Shown here piece by piece: positions 52,404 to 61,023 of a stretch of 64,000 nucleotides of DNA. The DNA lies in NCBI RefSeq assembly GCF_001428685.1, contig NZ_LMIK01000006.1, positions 314,860 through 378,859 on the forward strand. Reading direction: 5' to 3'. Within the stretch, counting starts at the first letter, position 1. Each line of letters opens with the position of its first letter. This DNA is from Lysobacter sp. Root76 (GTDB taxonomy: Bacteria > Pseudomonadota > Gammaproteobacteria > Xanthomonadales > Xanthomonadaceae). Below the pieces are notes generated by a model that ran no database searches, was not told the DNA's origin, and saw only the letters and a program-made list of their open reading frames with translations. A program made the translations under genes and the position numbers.

Positions 52404-53238
52404 CGGGCAGGGGAGTGGGGCGAAGTGGCCGTTGGCCGCGGTGGCGGCGCTGCTGGTCCTGGCCGCGCTCACCGGCTGCAAGCGCCTGACCTTCGTCCGG
52501 CCGAACTTCGACAAGACCAACTACGAACACACCGGCCCGGACTACGCGGTCCGCGACGACAAGCGCAGCAAGGACGCCGCCTCGGCCCGCAACCGGCTGC
52601 AGCTGGCCCAGGCCGCGCTGCGCAACGGCGACCTCGACGGCGCCGAGCGCGATGCCCACACCGCGCTCAAGGCCGACCCGCACTCGGCCGACGCCCACAC
52701 CCTCCTCGGCGCGATCGCCGAGCGTCGCGGCAATAGCGCCGCCGCGGGCCAGTACTACAAGAAAGCGGTCGATCTGGCCCCCGAGCGCGGCGCCTTCCTC
52801 AACAACTACGGTGCCTGGCTGTGCAGCAGCGGCCGCGCGGCCGAGTCCTTGAGCTGGTTCGACCGCGCCCTGGCCGACAGCACCTACGCGACGCCGACCG
52901 CGGCCCTGGCCAATGCCGGCAGCTGCGCCGCCACCGCCGGCCAGTACGAGCGCGCCGAGCGCGATCTGCGCACCGCCCTGGCCCTGGACGCCGGCAACGC
53001 GCTGGCCCTGGGCGGCCTGGCCCGGATCGAGCTGCAGAAGGGCAACGCCTTCGAAGCGCGAGCTTTTTCTGAACGCAGGCTGGCTGCCGCACCGGTAGAT
53101 CCGGATGCGCTGCTGCTTGCGTCACAAATCGAACAAAAACTCGGCGACACGGCTGCCGCCGCAAGATACGTTCAGCGTCTACGGGCGGAGTTCCCTGACG
53201 CGCAGGGCTCCGGGACAGGGGATGACGGTAAGCGATGA
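52393..53238 (+). CDS. pilF: Type IV pilus biogenesis lipoprotein PilF (TPR)
   Basis: A 281-residue TPR lipoprotein. The signal peptide ends in a lipobox LAALTGCK, so it is outer-membrane anchored. Four to six TPRs follow (for example [79 protein letters not shown]). PilF/PilW pilotins help assemble the PilQ secretin. It lies between rlmN and rodZ, as in Pseudomonas. The start at 52393 sits inside rlmN. Its stop overlaps the rodZ start by 4 bp. Confidence 0.92.
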   Translation: MRHDGQGSGAKWPLAAVAALLVLAALTGCKRLTFVRPNFDKTNYEHTGPDYAVRDDKRSKDAASARNRLQLAQAALRNGDLDGAERDAHTALKADPHSADAHTLLGAIAERRGNSAAAGQYYKKAVDLAPERGAFLNNYGAWLCSSGRAAESLSWFDRALADSTYATPTAALANAGSCAATAGQYERAERDLRTALALDAGNALALGGLARIELQKGNAFEARAFSERRLAAAPVDPDALLLASQIEQKLGDTAAAARYVQRLRAEFPDAQGSGTGDDGKR

Positions 53239-54047
53239 TGCTTTCGAACGAAGTCGCGCCTGACGGCGGGGGTAGCTGTGGCGCGCGCCTCAAATCTGCC
53301 CGCGAGCGGGCCGGTCTGTCGCACGCGGACGTTTCCGCGCGCCTGAAAATGCCGACCCGCGTGGTCCAGGCACTGGAAGACGACGACCTGGCGCGCATCG
53401 GCGCACCGGTGTTCGTGCGCGGCCAGCTGCGCAGCTACGCACGCCTGCTCGGGGTCGATCTCGAGCCCGAACTCGACCGCGTCGCCGTCGCCCAGGTGGC
53501 GCCGTCGGAGCTGGTCAGCCACACCCACACGCCGCGCTACCGCCGCGTGTTCGAACAGGCCACCCGGCGTGCGATCTATATCGTGCTGACCGCCGCGATT
53601 GCGGTACCGGTCTGGCTGGCCACGCGTCCGCACCTGGACAGCAACCTGGCGGTGCAGTCGCTGGACGTGCCGGCGATGCCGGCCGCGACCGACGCGGCCC
53701 CGGCCACCGAACCCGCCGTCGCGGCCCAGCGCACTCCGCTGATCGCCTCGATGGCCCCGCTGCCGGCAGCGCCGGCGGCGCAAACCGCGCTGTCGCTGAA
53801 TTTCAGCGGCGACAGCTGGGTGCAGGTGTATGCCGCCGACGGCAGCACCCTGGAGCAGGGCCTGCTCGGCGCCGGCGAACGCCGCAGCTACGGCGCCGGC
53901 CAAGTCGCGCGCGTGGTGCTGGGCAACTCGTCCGCGGTCGAAGTGCTGCAGGCCGGCAAACCCGTCGATCTGGCGCCGTTCAGCCGCGCGAACGTCGCGC
54001 GCTTTACGCTATCCTCTGACGGTTCCCTCGCGCCGGTCGCCGACTGA
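53235..54047 (+). CDS. rodZ: RodZ-like cytoskeletal membrane protein
   Basis: A 270-residue protein. An N-terminal helix-turn-helix domain (CGARLKSARERAGLSHADVSARLKMPTRVVQALEDDDL) is followed by a membrane segment (AIYIVLTAAIAVPVWLATRP), a Pro/Ala-rich linker and a C-terminal beta domain (LSLNFSGDSWVQVYAADGSTLEQGLLGAGE). RodZ links MreB to the membrane and sets rod shape. ATG at 53235 overlaps the pilF stop by 4 bp. A cluster of three hairpins follows, where ispG lies in some relatives. Confidence 0.92.
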   Translation: MMLSNEVAPDGGGSCGARLKSARERAGLSHADVSARLKMPTRVVQALEDDDLARIGAPVFVRGQLRSYARLLGVDLEPELDRVAVAQVAPSELVSHTHTPRYRRVFEQATRRAIYIVLTAAIAVPVWLATRPHLDSNLAVQSLDVPAMPAATDAAPATEPAVAAQRTPLIASMAPLPAAPAAQTALSLNFSGDSWVQVYAADGSTLEQGLLGAGERRSYGAGQVARVVLGNSSAVEVLQAGKPVDLAPFSRANVARFTLSSDGSLAPVAD

Positions 54048-54110
54048 CCCGCGACGCGGGTCTGCGCATGCCCGCTAGGGCATGTCCCTTACTGGCCCGC
54101 GCTGCGGGCC
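54046..54110 (+). other. Three consecutive hairpins between rodZ and yfgM
   Basis: GACCCGC-GAC-GCGGGTC (54046-54062), GCATGCCC-GCTA-GGGCATGT (54066-54085) and GGCCCGC-GCT-GCGGGCC (54094-54110) follow each other directly. Each has a 7-8 bp stem and a 3-4 nt loop. The first overlaps the rodZ stop codon. They may tune read-through into yfgM/bamB or be left from a gene loss. Confidence 0.7.
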
Positions 54111-54157
54111 GGTCATATTCCTTTGGGCTCCAGCCGGTCGGCGGGGCGAGATGAGCG

Positions 54158-54787
54158 ATGGCGATCGACGAGCTGCTGGACGAACACGAACAAAGCGAAC
54201 GCGTACTCGAATGGCTGCGCCGTAACGGCGCCGCCCTGATCGGCGGCATCGCCCTGGGCCTGGCCGCGATCGGCGGCTGGAAGTGGTGGGACAACCACCA
54301 GATCCAGCAGCAGGCGCAGGTCGCCAATCAGTACCAGGCCGCGCTCGACGCGATCGAAGCCAAGGACAAGGGCGCCGAAGCCAAGGTCAAGGCGCTCGGC
54401 CAGAACACCTATCACACGCTTGCCGCGCTGCGCCTGGCGCAGTCGCAGGTGGTCGCCAACCAGCGCGATCAGGCGATCGCGACCCTGCGCTCGATCAAGA
54501 GCGAAGACCCGGCCATCGCCGAGATCGTCAACCTGCGCCTGGCGCGTTTGCTGATCGAAGCCAAGCAGGCCGACGCCGCTCTGAAGCTGCTCACCAACGC
54601 GACCACGCCGACCGCGATCGCGGTGCGCGGCGACGCGCAACTGGCCCTGGGCCAGCGCGCCAAGGCGCAGGAAGCGTATACGCAAGCGATGACCAAGCTC
54701 GATGTGGCGTCGCCGCAGCGTCGCTTGCTCGAGCTCAAGCTCACCGAAGCCGGCGGTTCGCCGGTCAAGCCCGAGGCCAAGTCTTGA
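54158..54787 (+). CDS. yfgM: YfgM-like membrane TPR protein
   Basis: A 209-residue inner-membrane protein with a single N-terminal anchor (GAALIGGIALGLAAIGGWKWW) after a short cytoplasmic DELLDEHEQSERVLEWLRRN, then a periplasmic TPR domain (ANQYQAALDAIEAKDKGAEAK, DQAIATLRSIKSEDPAIAEIVNLRLARLLI). YfgM works with PpiD and SecYEG as a periplasmic chaperone. Its stop overlaps the bamB start by one base. The position between rodZ and bamB fits. Confidence 0.92.
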   Translation: MAIDELLDEHEQSERVLEWLRRNGAALIGGIALGLAAIGGWKWWDNHQIQQQAQVANQYQAALDAIEAKDKGAEAKVKALGQNTYHTLAALRLAQSQVVANQRDQAIATLRSIKSEDPAIAEIVNLRLARLLIEAKQADAALKLLTNATTPTAIAVRGDAQLALGQRAKAQEAYTQAMTKLDVASPQRRLLELKLTEAGGSPVKPEAKS

Positions 54788-56037
54788 TGAAGGTTGCAGC
54801 CATGACCCCCAGCCGCACCGCGGTTCGAGCCACTACGATGCGCGCCACCGCCGTCCTGCTGTGCGCCTTCGCGCTGGCCGGCTGTTCCACCGTCAAGGGC
54901 TGGTTCGGCGACGGCAAGAAGGACGACGGCAAGCCCAACGAGCCGGTCGAACTGAGCGACATCACCACCACCGCCAACGTCGCCAAGCTGTGGTCGGCGA
55001 ACGCCGGCAAGGGCGAGAACCGGATGGGCGTCCGCCAGGGCCCGGCGATCGCCGACGGCCGCGTCTACGCCGCCGCGATCGAAGGCGGCGTGCACGCCTT
55101 CGACCTGCAGACCGGCAAGACGATCTGGGACTACCAGCCCATGCGTCAGGGCGAGGACAGCAACAAGAAGGACAAGGAAATCCGCCTGTCCGGCGGCCCC
55201 GGCGTCGGCGAAGGCCTGGTCGTGGTCGGCGGCCTGGACGGCGAAGTGATCGCGCTCGACGCCTCCAGCGGCGCCGAAAAGTGGCGCGCCAAGGTCGCCA
55301 ACGAAGTCATCGCCGCTCCGGCGATCGGCATGGGCATGGTGTTCGTGCGTTCCAACGACGGCCGCCTTAGCGCGTTCGACGTCGCCAGCGGCGAGCGTCG
55401 CTGGTTCTGGACCCACGACGTGCCGATGCTGTCGCTGCGCGGCAACGACGCGCCGGTGCTCGGCCCGGGCGTGGTCTTCGTCGGCAACGACGACGGCACC
55501 GTGGCCGCGCTGTCGGCGACCGACGGCCGCCCGATGTGGGAACAGCCGATCGCGCAGCTGGAAGGCCGCACCGAGCTCGACCGCATGGCCGACATCGACG
55601 GCACTCCGGTGCTCGAAGGCAGCACCCTGTACGCGAGCAGCTTCAAGAAGCAGACCGTGGCCCTCGACGGCCCCAGCGGCCGCCCGATGTGGAACAGCGA
55701 GCACGGCGGTTCCGGCCGTATCGGCGTCGGCAGCAACCGCCTGGTGGTCACCGATCCGACCGGCACCGTGTTCGGCCTGGACAAGGCCGGCGGCAGCGCG
55801 ATGTGGCAGCAGGCCGGCCTGGCCCGCCGCAACGTCACCGGCGCGGCGGTGCAGGGCGACTACGCCGTGGTCGGCGATTACGACGGCTACGTGCATTGGT
55901 TGAAGCTCGACAACGGCGAGTTCGCCGCACGTCAGCGCGTCGGCGGCAAGCCCCTGCGCGCGGCGCCGGTGGTCTCCGACGGCGTGCTGGTGGTGCAGAA
56001 CGTCGAAGGCGAACTGACCGCGTTCAAACTGCAGTAA
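54787..56037 (+). CDS. bamB: Outer-membrane assembly lipoprotein BamB
   Basis: A 416-residue lipoprotein of the BAM complex, which folds outer-membrane proteins. The signal contains the lipobox FALAGCST; the mature part is a beta-propeller of repeated WD/PQQ-like blades (VHAFDLQTGKTIWDYQ, VIALDASSGAEKWRAK, LSAFDVASGERRWFW, VFGLDKAGGSAMWQQ). Start options are 54787, 54802 and 54838; 54787 is favoured by its overlap with the yfgM stop (TGATG). Only the third gives the typical short lipoprotein signal, so the true start may be there. A heptamer array begins 3 bp after the stop. Confidence 0.95.
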   Translation: MKVAAMTPSRTAVRATTMRATAVLLCAFALAGCSTVKGWFGDGKKDDGKPNEPVELSDITTTANVAKLWSANAGKGENRMGVRQGPAIADGRVYAAAIEGGVHAFDLQTGKTIWDYQPMRQGEDSNKKDKEIRLSGGPGVGEGLVVVGGLDGEVIALDASSGAEKWRAKVANEVIAAPAIGMGMVFVRSNDGRLSAFDVASGERRWFWTHDVPMLSLRGNDAPVLGPGVVFVGNDDGTVAALSATDGRPMWEQPIAQLEGRTELDRMADIDGTPVLEGSTLYASSFKKQTVALDGPSGRPMWNSEHGGSGRIGVGSNRLVVTDPTGTVFGLDKAGGSAMWQQAGLARRNVTGAAVQGDYAVVGDYDGYVHWLKLDNGEFAARQRVGGKPLRAAPVVSDGVLVVQNVEGELTAFKLQ

Positions 56038-56040
56038 AGC

Positions 56041-56316
56041 CGGGATTCGGGATTCGGGATTCGCAAGAGCGGATCCCTGCGCGGTGCGGTCCGCACCGTC
56101 CGACTCGATCCATCTCGACATAGTGGCCCGGTCGGCGCTTGCCGCACCGGGCCGCTCGTTTGTAGCCCTGGCGCGTGCGCCCCCAGGCAGGCCCAAAAGC
56201 GCCAGGACGGCCGCTCTGGCACTATGTACCGCTGTTGCACCTCGGAAATCCGGTCCAAATCCCGGCGCGCCGCGTCTGCGCATTCCGAATCCCAAATCCC
56301 GAATCTCAAATCCCGG
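56041..56316. repeat. Facing CGGGATT heptamer arms between bamB and der
   Basis: Left arm: three CGGGATT heptamers (56041-56061). Right arm: ATTCCGA, ATCCCAA, ATCCCGA, ATCTCAA, ATCCCGG (56282-56316), the reverse-complement type. An extra ATCCCGG lies near 56258. The roughly 220-bp core holds no gene. The arms fill the space from 3 bp after the bamB stop to 9 bp before the der start. Confidence 0.88.
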
Positions 56317-56325
56317 CTCTAAATC

Positions 56326-57726
56326 ATGCTTCCGTTAGTTGCCCTCGTTGGCCGCCCCAACGTCGGAAAATCGACCTTGTTCAATGCGCTCACGCGCAGC
56401 CGCGACGCCCTGGTCCACGACCAGCCCGGCGTCACGCGCGACCGTCACTACGGCGTCTGCCGCCCGGAGGGCCTGCGCCCGTTCGCGGTGGTCGACACCG
56501 GCGGCATCGCCGGCGAGGACGAAGGTCTGGCCGGGGCGACCGCGCGCCAGGCCCGCGCCGCCGCCGAGGAAGCCGACCTCGTCTTGTTCATCGTCGACGG
56601 CCGCGAAGGCGCCTCGGCCCTGGACGACGACATCCTCAAGTGGCTGCGCAAGGCCGCCCGGCCGACCCTGCTGGTGGTCAACAAGACCGACGGCCTCGAC
56701 GTCCAGGCCGCGCTCAACGAGTTCGCCCGCTACGGTTTCAGCGACAAGGTCGCGGTGTCCTCGGCGCACCGCCAGGGCATGGACCGCCTGCTCGAGGAAG
56801 TCCTGTCCAAGCTGCCGGAAGAGGGCGCCCAGGCCGAACTCGACAGCGATCCCTCGCGCATCCGCGTGGCCTTCATCGGCCGCCCCAACGTCGGCAAGTC
56901 GACCCTGGTCAATCGCCTGCTCGGCGAAGAACGCATGATCGCGTCGGAAGTCCCGGGCACCACCCGCGATTCGGTCGCCATCGACATGGAACGCGACGGC
57001 CGCCTGTACCGGCTGATCGACACCGCCGGCCTGCGCCGCAAGGCGCGCGTCGAGGAGGCGGTGGAGAAGTTCTCGATCATCAAGACCCTGCAGGCGATCG
57101 AGCAGTGCCAGGTCGCGGTGGTGATGCTGGACGCCGGCGAAGGCGTGACCGATCAGGACGCCAGCGTGCTGGGCTACGCGCTCGACGCCGGCCGCGCGCT
57201 GGTGGTGGCGATCAACAAGTGGGACGGCCAGACCGACTACCAGCGCCAGCAGACCGAAGGCCTGCTGGCGCGCAAGCTCGCCTTCGTCGACTGGGCCGAG
57301 GCGGTGCGGATCAGCGCCAAGCACGGCTCCGGCCTGGGCGAGCTGTTCAAGGCCGTGCATCGCGCGCACGACTCGGCGACCCGTGTGTTCGCCACCGCCG
57401 AAGTCACCAAGGCCCTGGAAATCGCCTACGAGACCAACCCGCCGCCGGTGGTGCGCGGTCACGTCGCCAAGCTGCGCTACGCCCACCCGGCGGCGAGCAA
57501 TCCGCCGACCTTCGTGGTCCACGGCACCCGCCTGCGCACCCTGGCCGACAGCTACAAGCGCTATCTCGAAAACTTCTTCCGCAAGCGTTTCAAGCTGGTC
57601 GGCACGCCGGTGCGCTTCATCTTCAAGGAAGGCACCAACCCTTACGAGGGCAAGAAGAACGTGCTGACCGAGAAGCAGGTCGCGAAGAAGCGGCGTTTGA
57701 TCCGGCACGTCAAGCGCGGCAAGTAA
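56326..57726 (+). CDS. der: Ribosome-assembly GTPase Der (EngA)
   Basis: A 466-residue essential GTPase with two G domains in tandem, each with GRPNVGKST (residues 8-16 and about 185-193), DTGG/DTAGL and NKxD motifs (NKTD, NKWD), and a C-terminal KH-like domain ending [12 protein letters not shown]. It helps mature the 50S subunit. No Shine-Dalgarno sequence is seen just upstream (CGGCTCTAAATC), as the heptamer repeat fills the leader. The position after bamB is usual. Confidence 0.97.
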   Translation: MLPLVALVGRPNVGKSTLFNALTRSRDALVHDQPGVTRDRHYGVCRPEGLRPFAVVDTGGIAGEDEGLAGATARQARAAAEEADLVLFIVDGREGASALDDDILKWLRKAARPTLLVVNKTDGLDVQAALNEFARYGFSDKVAVSSAHRQGMDRLLEEVLSKLPEEGAQAELDSDPSRIRVAFIGRPNVGKSTLVNRLLGEERMIASEVPGTTRDSVAIDMERDGRLYRLIDTAGLRRKARVEEAVEKFSIIKTLQAIEQCQVAVVMLDAGEGVTDQDASVLGYALDAGRALVVAINKWDGQTDYQRQQTEGLLARKLAFVDWAEAVRISAKHGSGLGELFKAVHRAHDSATRVFATAEVTKALEIAYETNPPPVVRGHVAKLRYAHPAASNPPTFVVHGTRLRTLADSYKRYLENFFRKRFKLVGTPVRFIFKEGTNPYEGKKNVLTEKQVAKKRRLIRHVKRGK

Positions 57727-57845
57727 ATCGCTGCAAGTGAATCGCGGGCGTGCGTGTCGCGCGCGCCTGACGGCCCAAGCCTGATGAAGGCGTCGGGCTG
57801 CCGGTTTGCAGCAGCCGTGCCGCCACCGGAGCCGATCCCACGCCC

Positions 57846-58448
57846 ATGCGAGCCGCGCACCTGGCCATCGCTCCCTCCGAACTGACCCTGGGCCTGCTCG
57901 CCGGCGGCCGTGCCAGCCGGCTCGGCGGTCTCGACAAGGCCTGGTTGCTGCGCGACGGGCAGGCGCAGGTGCTGCGCCTGGCCCAGCGCTACGCCGCCCA
58001 GACCTGTGCCGTCCTGGTCAGCGCCAACCGCGCGCCGGACCGCTACGCCGCCCACGGCCTGCGTGCCGTCCCCGATCTGCGCGCGGACGTCGGCCCGCTG
58101 GGCGGTCTGGAAGCGCTGGCCGCGGCCTGCACGACGCCCTGGCTGCTGAGCTTGCCCGTCGATGCGCTGGCGCCGCCCCAGGACCTGCCCGCGCGCCTGG
58201 CCGCCGCCGGCGCGCACGGCGCCTGCGCGATCGACGACGACGGCCTGCAACCGCTGTTCGCGCTGTGGCGCGTACCGGCGCTGCGGCCGCGTCTGGCCGA
58301 CGCGCTCGCCCACGGCCGCCTCGCGGTGCAGGGCCTGCAGACCGAACTGGGCATGGCGCGCGTGCGTTGCGATGGCCTACGCTTCGGCAACCTCAACACT
58401 CCCGACGATCTGGCCGCGGCCGGCATCGCCGCACCCGCAGCCGACTGA
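57846..58448 (+). CDS. mobA: Molybdenum cofactor guanylyltransferase
   Basis: A 200-residue nucleotidyltransferase that attaches GMP to the molybdenum cofactor. The GTP-binding start LGLLAGGRASRLGGLDK is a slight variant of the usual LAGGxSxRMGxDK (Leu for Met), and DLRADVGPLGGLEAL and LSLPVDALAPP fit the MobA fold. The D in PVD is kept. moeA and moeB follow, a Mo-cofactor cluster. 5 bp separate it from moeA. Confidence 0.9.
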   Translation: MRAAHLAIAPSELTLGLLAGGRASRLGGLDKAWLLRDGQAQVLRLAQRYAAQTCAVLVSANRAPDRYAAHGLRAVPDLRADVGPLGGLEALAAACTTPWLLSLPVDALAPPQDLPARLAAAGAHGACAIDDDGLQPLFALWRVPALRPRLADALAHGRLAVQGLQTELGMARVRCDGLRFGNLNTPDDLAAAGIAAPAAD

Positions 58449-58452
58449 CGCC

Positions 58453-59667
58453 ATGCACGACTTCCCCACCGGCCTGAGCTACGACGAGGCCATCGCGATC
58501 GTCGCGCAGGTCGCCGCCGCGCACCGGCTCGAGACCGAATCCCTGGCCCTGGCGCGTTGCCACGGCCGCATCCTGGCCCAGGACGTGGACGCGCCGCTGG
58601 CGCTGCCGCCGTTCGACAACAGCGCCATGGACGGTTACGCGTTCCGCCACGCCGATCTGGGCGCGGAGGGCGCGCGCCTGCGCCTGGCCGGCGAGCAGTT
58701 CGCCGGCGCCGCCTTGGCGCCCGCGCTCGAACCCGGGCAGTGCCTGCGCATCACCACCGGCGCGCCGCTGCCGGCCGGCGCGGACACGGTCGCGATCAAG
58801 GAGAACGTGCAGCTGGACGGCGATTTCGTGCGGATCCCCGCCGGCATCGCGGCCGGCGCCCATGTGCGCTACGCCGGCGAAGACGTGCGCGCCGGCGATC
58901 GCGTGCTGCACGCGGGGCAGGCGCTGACGCCGACGCGGGTCTCGCTGGCCGCGTCGCTGGGACTGCCGTCGCTGAGCGTGGCGCGGCGGCCGACGGTCGC
59001 GGTGTTCACCACCGGCGACGAGCTGGTCGAACCCGGCCTGCCGCTGGGACCGGGCCAGATCCACGACAGCAACCGCGAGCTGCTAATGGGCTTGCTGCGC
59101 GCCGACGGCCTGGAGCCGACCGCGTGGCCGCGCCTGCCCGACGATCCGCGCCAGGTCGAGATCGCGCTGCGCGACGCCGCCTGCGCCTTCGATCTGGTCT
59201 TCACCTGCGGCGCGGTCTCGGCTGGCGAAAAGGACCACGTGCCGGCGGTGCTGGCGCAATTCGGCCGCACCCATTTCTGGAAAGTGCGGATGAAGCCGGG
59301 CATGCCGCTGCTGTTCGGCAGCCTGGACCAGGCGCGTTTGCTCGGCCTGCCGGGCAATCCGGTGTCGGTGATGGCGACCTACCTGAGTTTCGGCCGCGCC
59401 CTGATCGACGGCCTGCAGGGCTGCAGCGAGCCGCGACCGCGCTGGCGCGCGCGCCTGGTCGGCGGCATCGACAAGACCCATGCGCGCCGTGAGTTCGTCC
59501 GCGCGCGCCTGTCCGCGGGCGAGGACGGCGGCCTGCTCGCTGATCCCAATCCGGCCACCGGCTCGCACCGGCTGCGCGCGGCCGCCGACTCCAACGCCCT
59601 GATCGTGATCGGCGAAGGCCCGCAAACGCTGCAGGCCGGCGCCGTGGTCGAGGTGCTGCCGTACTGA
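58453..59667 (+). CDS. moeA: Molybdopterin molybdenumtransferase
   Basis: A 404-residue enzyme inserting molybdate into adenylylated molybdopterin. Landmarks: LPPFDNSAMDGYAFR, RITTGAPLPAGADTV, the MoaB/Mog-like domain TVAVFTTGDELVEPG with HDSNRELL and CGAVSAGEKDHV, and the C-terminal MKPGMPLLFG and GLPGNPVS segments. Length and domain order are standard. Between mobA and moeB; the moeB start is 64 bp on. Confidence 0.96.
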   Translation: MHDFPTGLSYDEAIAIVAQVAAAHRLETESLALARCHGRILAQDVDAPLALPPFDNSAMDGYAFRHADLGAEGARLRLAGEQFAGAALAPALEPGQCLRITTGAPLPAGADTVAIKENVQLDGDFVRIPAGIAAGAHVRYAGEDVRAGDRVLHAGQALTPTRVSLAASLGLPSLSVARRPTVAVFTTGDELVEPGLPLGPGQIHDSNRELLMGLLRADGLEPTAWPRLPDDPRQVEIALRDAACAFDLVFTCGAVSAGEKDHVPAVLAQFGRTHFWKVRMKPGMPLLFGSLDQARLLGLPGNPVSVMATYLSFGRALIDGLQGCSEPRPRWRARLVGGIDKTHARREFVRARLSAGEDGGLLADPNPATGSHRLRAAADSNALIVIGEGPQTLQAGAVVEVLPY

Positions 59668-59719
59668 TGCGCGCAACGCTGCGTCGCCGGCGCCGCCGCA
59701 CAGCGCCGGCGCGAAGGCG

Positions 59720-59725
59720 GATAAT
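59720..59725 (+). promoter_or_regulatory. Candidate -10 box of moeB, placed for a leaderless transcript
   Basis: GATAAT ends 6 nt before the moeB ATG (59732). A transcript starting about 6-7 nt after it would begin at the start codon. There is no Shine-Dalgarno sequence before moeB. Compare the cmk case at 33846. Confidence 0.45.
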
Positions 59726-59731
59726 CGCGGC

Positions 59732-60859
59732 ATGAGCATCGAACGCATCACTCCGGCCGAAGCGCTGCGCCGGCAACGCGCCGGCGCGATCCTGATCGAC
59801 GTGCGCGAGGCCCACGAACGCGCCGCCGGCCGCGCCGAGCGGTCCCTGGGCGTGGCCCGCACCGAACTGGAAACCGACCCTTCCGCGAGCGTCGCCGACC
59901 GCGCCGCCGAGGTGCTGCTGATCTGCCAATCCGGCGCGCGCTCGCTGCTGGCCGCGCAGGCGCTGCTCGACGCCGGTTACCGGCGCGTGGCCTCGGTCGA
60001 GGGCGGCACCGTGCGTTGGATCGCCGAGGGCCTGCCGCTGGCGCCGGCGGATGCCGACGCCGATTTCTACGACCGCTACTCGCGCCACCTGCGCCTGCCC
60101 GAAGTCGGCGTGGAAGGGCAGCGCCGTCTGCAAGCCGCGCGCGTGGCCATGGTCGGCGCCGGCGGGCTGGGCTCGCCGGCCGCCTACTACCTGGCCGCGG
60201 CCGGGGTCGGCACGCTGGTGCTGGCCGACGACGACCACGTCGACCGCAGCAACCTGCAGCGCCAGATCCTGCACACCGAGGCACGCATCGGCACACCCAA
60301 GGTGGAGTCGGCGCGGATCGCGCTGGCGGCCTTGAACCCACAGGTGCAGGTGCTGGGGTTCGCCGAGCGCATCGGTTCGGACAACGTCGAGCGCCTGATC
60401 GCCGACGCCGACGTGGTCGTCGACGGCGCCGACAACTTCCCGGTGCGCTACCTGCTCAACGACGCCTGCGTGAAGCTGGGCAAGCCGCTGATCTACGGCG
60501 CGGTGCACCGTTTCGAAGGCCAGGCCAGCGTGTTCGACGCCGGCCGCCGGCGCGGGCAGGCGCCGTGCTACCGCTGCCTGTTCCCGGAACCGCCGCCGCC
60601 GGAAGCCGCGCCCAACTGCGCCGAGGCCGGTGTCCTGGGCGTGCTGCCGGGCGTGATCGGCCTGCTGCAGGCGACCGAAGCGATCAAGCTGATCCTGGGC
60701 ATCGGCGAACCCTTGAGCGGGCGCCTGCTGCATTTCGACGCCTTGGCGATGCGTTTCCGCGAAACCCGCCTGCGTCCCGACCCGGGCTGCGCGGTGTGCG
60801 CGCCCGACCGGGCCTTCCCCGGCTATATCGACTACGCGGCCTTCTGCGCCGCGCACTGA
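59732..60859 (+). CDS. moeB: MoeB-type adenylyltransferase with N-terminal rhodanese domain
   Basis: A 375-residue fusion. Residues 1-105 are a rhodanese domain (LIDVREAHERAAG; active Cys in LICQSGARS). Residues about 115-375 are a ThiF/MoeB/E1-like ATP-binding domain (YSRHLRLPEVGVEGQRRLQAARVAMVGAGGLGSPAAYYL, DGADNFPVRYLLND, two CxxC pairs in CYRC and CAVC for zinc). It adenylylates the MoaD C-terminus and the rhodanese part may help transfer sulfur; the usual MoeZ/MOCS3 order is reversed (rhodanese at the C-terminus). Last of the Mo-cofactor genes here, probably with its own promoter. Confidence 0.93.
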   Translation: MSIERITPAEALRRQRAGAILIDVREAHERAAGRAERSLGVARTELETDPSASVADRAAEVLLICQSGARSLLAAQALLDAGYRRVASVEGGTVRWIAEGLPLAPADADADFYDRYSRHLRLPEVGVEGQRRLQAARVAMVGAGGLGSPAAYYLAAAGVGTLVLADDDHVDRSNLQRQILHTEARIGTPKVESARIALAALNPQVQVLGFAERIGSDNVERLIADADVVVDGADNFPVRYLLNDACVKLGKPLIYGAVHRFEGQASVFDAGRRRGQAPCYRCLFPEPPPPEAAPNCAEAGVLGVLPGVIGLLQATEAIKLILGIGEPLSGRLLHFDALAMRFRETRLRPDPGCAVCAPDRAFPGYIDYAAFCAAH

Positions 60860-60880
60860 GCCGCAGGCCGCGATGGGGCC

Positions 60881-60955
60881 GATGTGGGTGCGGTCGATGT
60901 GAGTGCGGTCGATGTGAGCGCAGCCGATGTGAATGCCGCCGATGTGAATACGATC
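60881..60955. repeat. 15-bp tandem repeat array (five units)
   Basis: Five contiguous 15-bp units beginning GATGTG or GATGTGA: GATGTGGGTGCGGTC (60881), GATGTGAGTGCGGTC, GATGTGAGCGCAGCC, GATGTGAATGCCGCC, GATGTGAATACGATC (ending 60955), and a partial unit before. The GTGCGG...GAT core recalls the array at 5498-5557. It lies between moeB and the DUF2272 gene. Confidence 0.88.
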
Positions 60956-61023
60956 GATACACGGACTGTGCGACGTTTCCCGTCGTCGGCAACGGCCGAT
61001 GCGGACGGATGCGTGGAGGCGGC

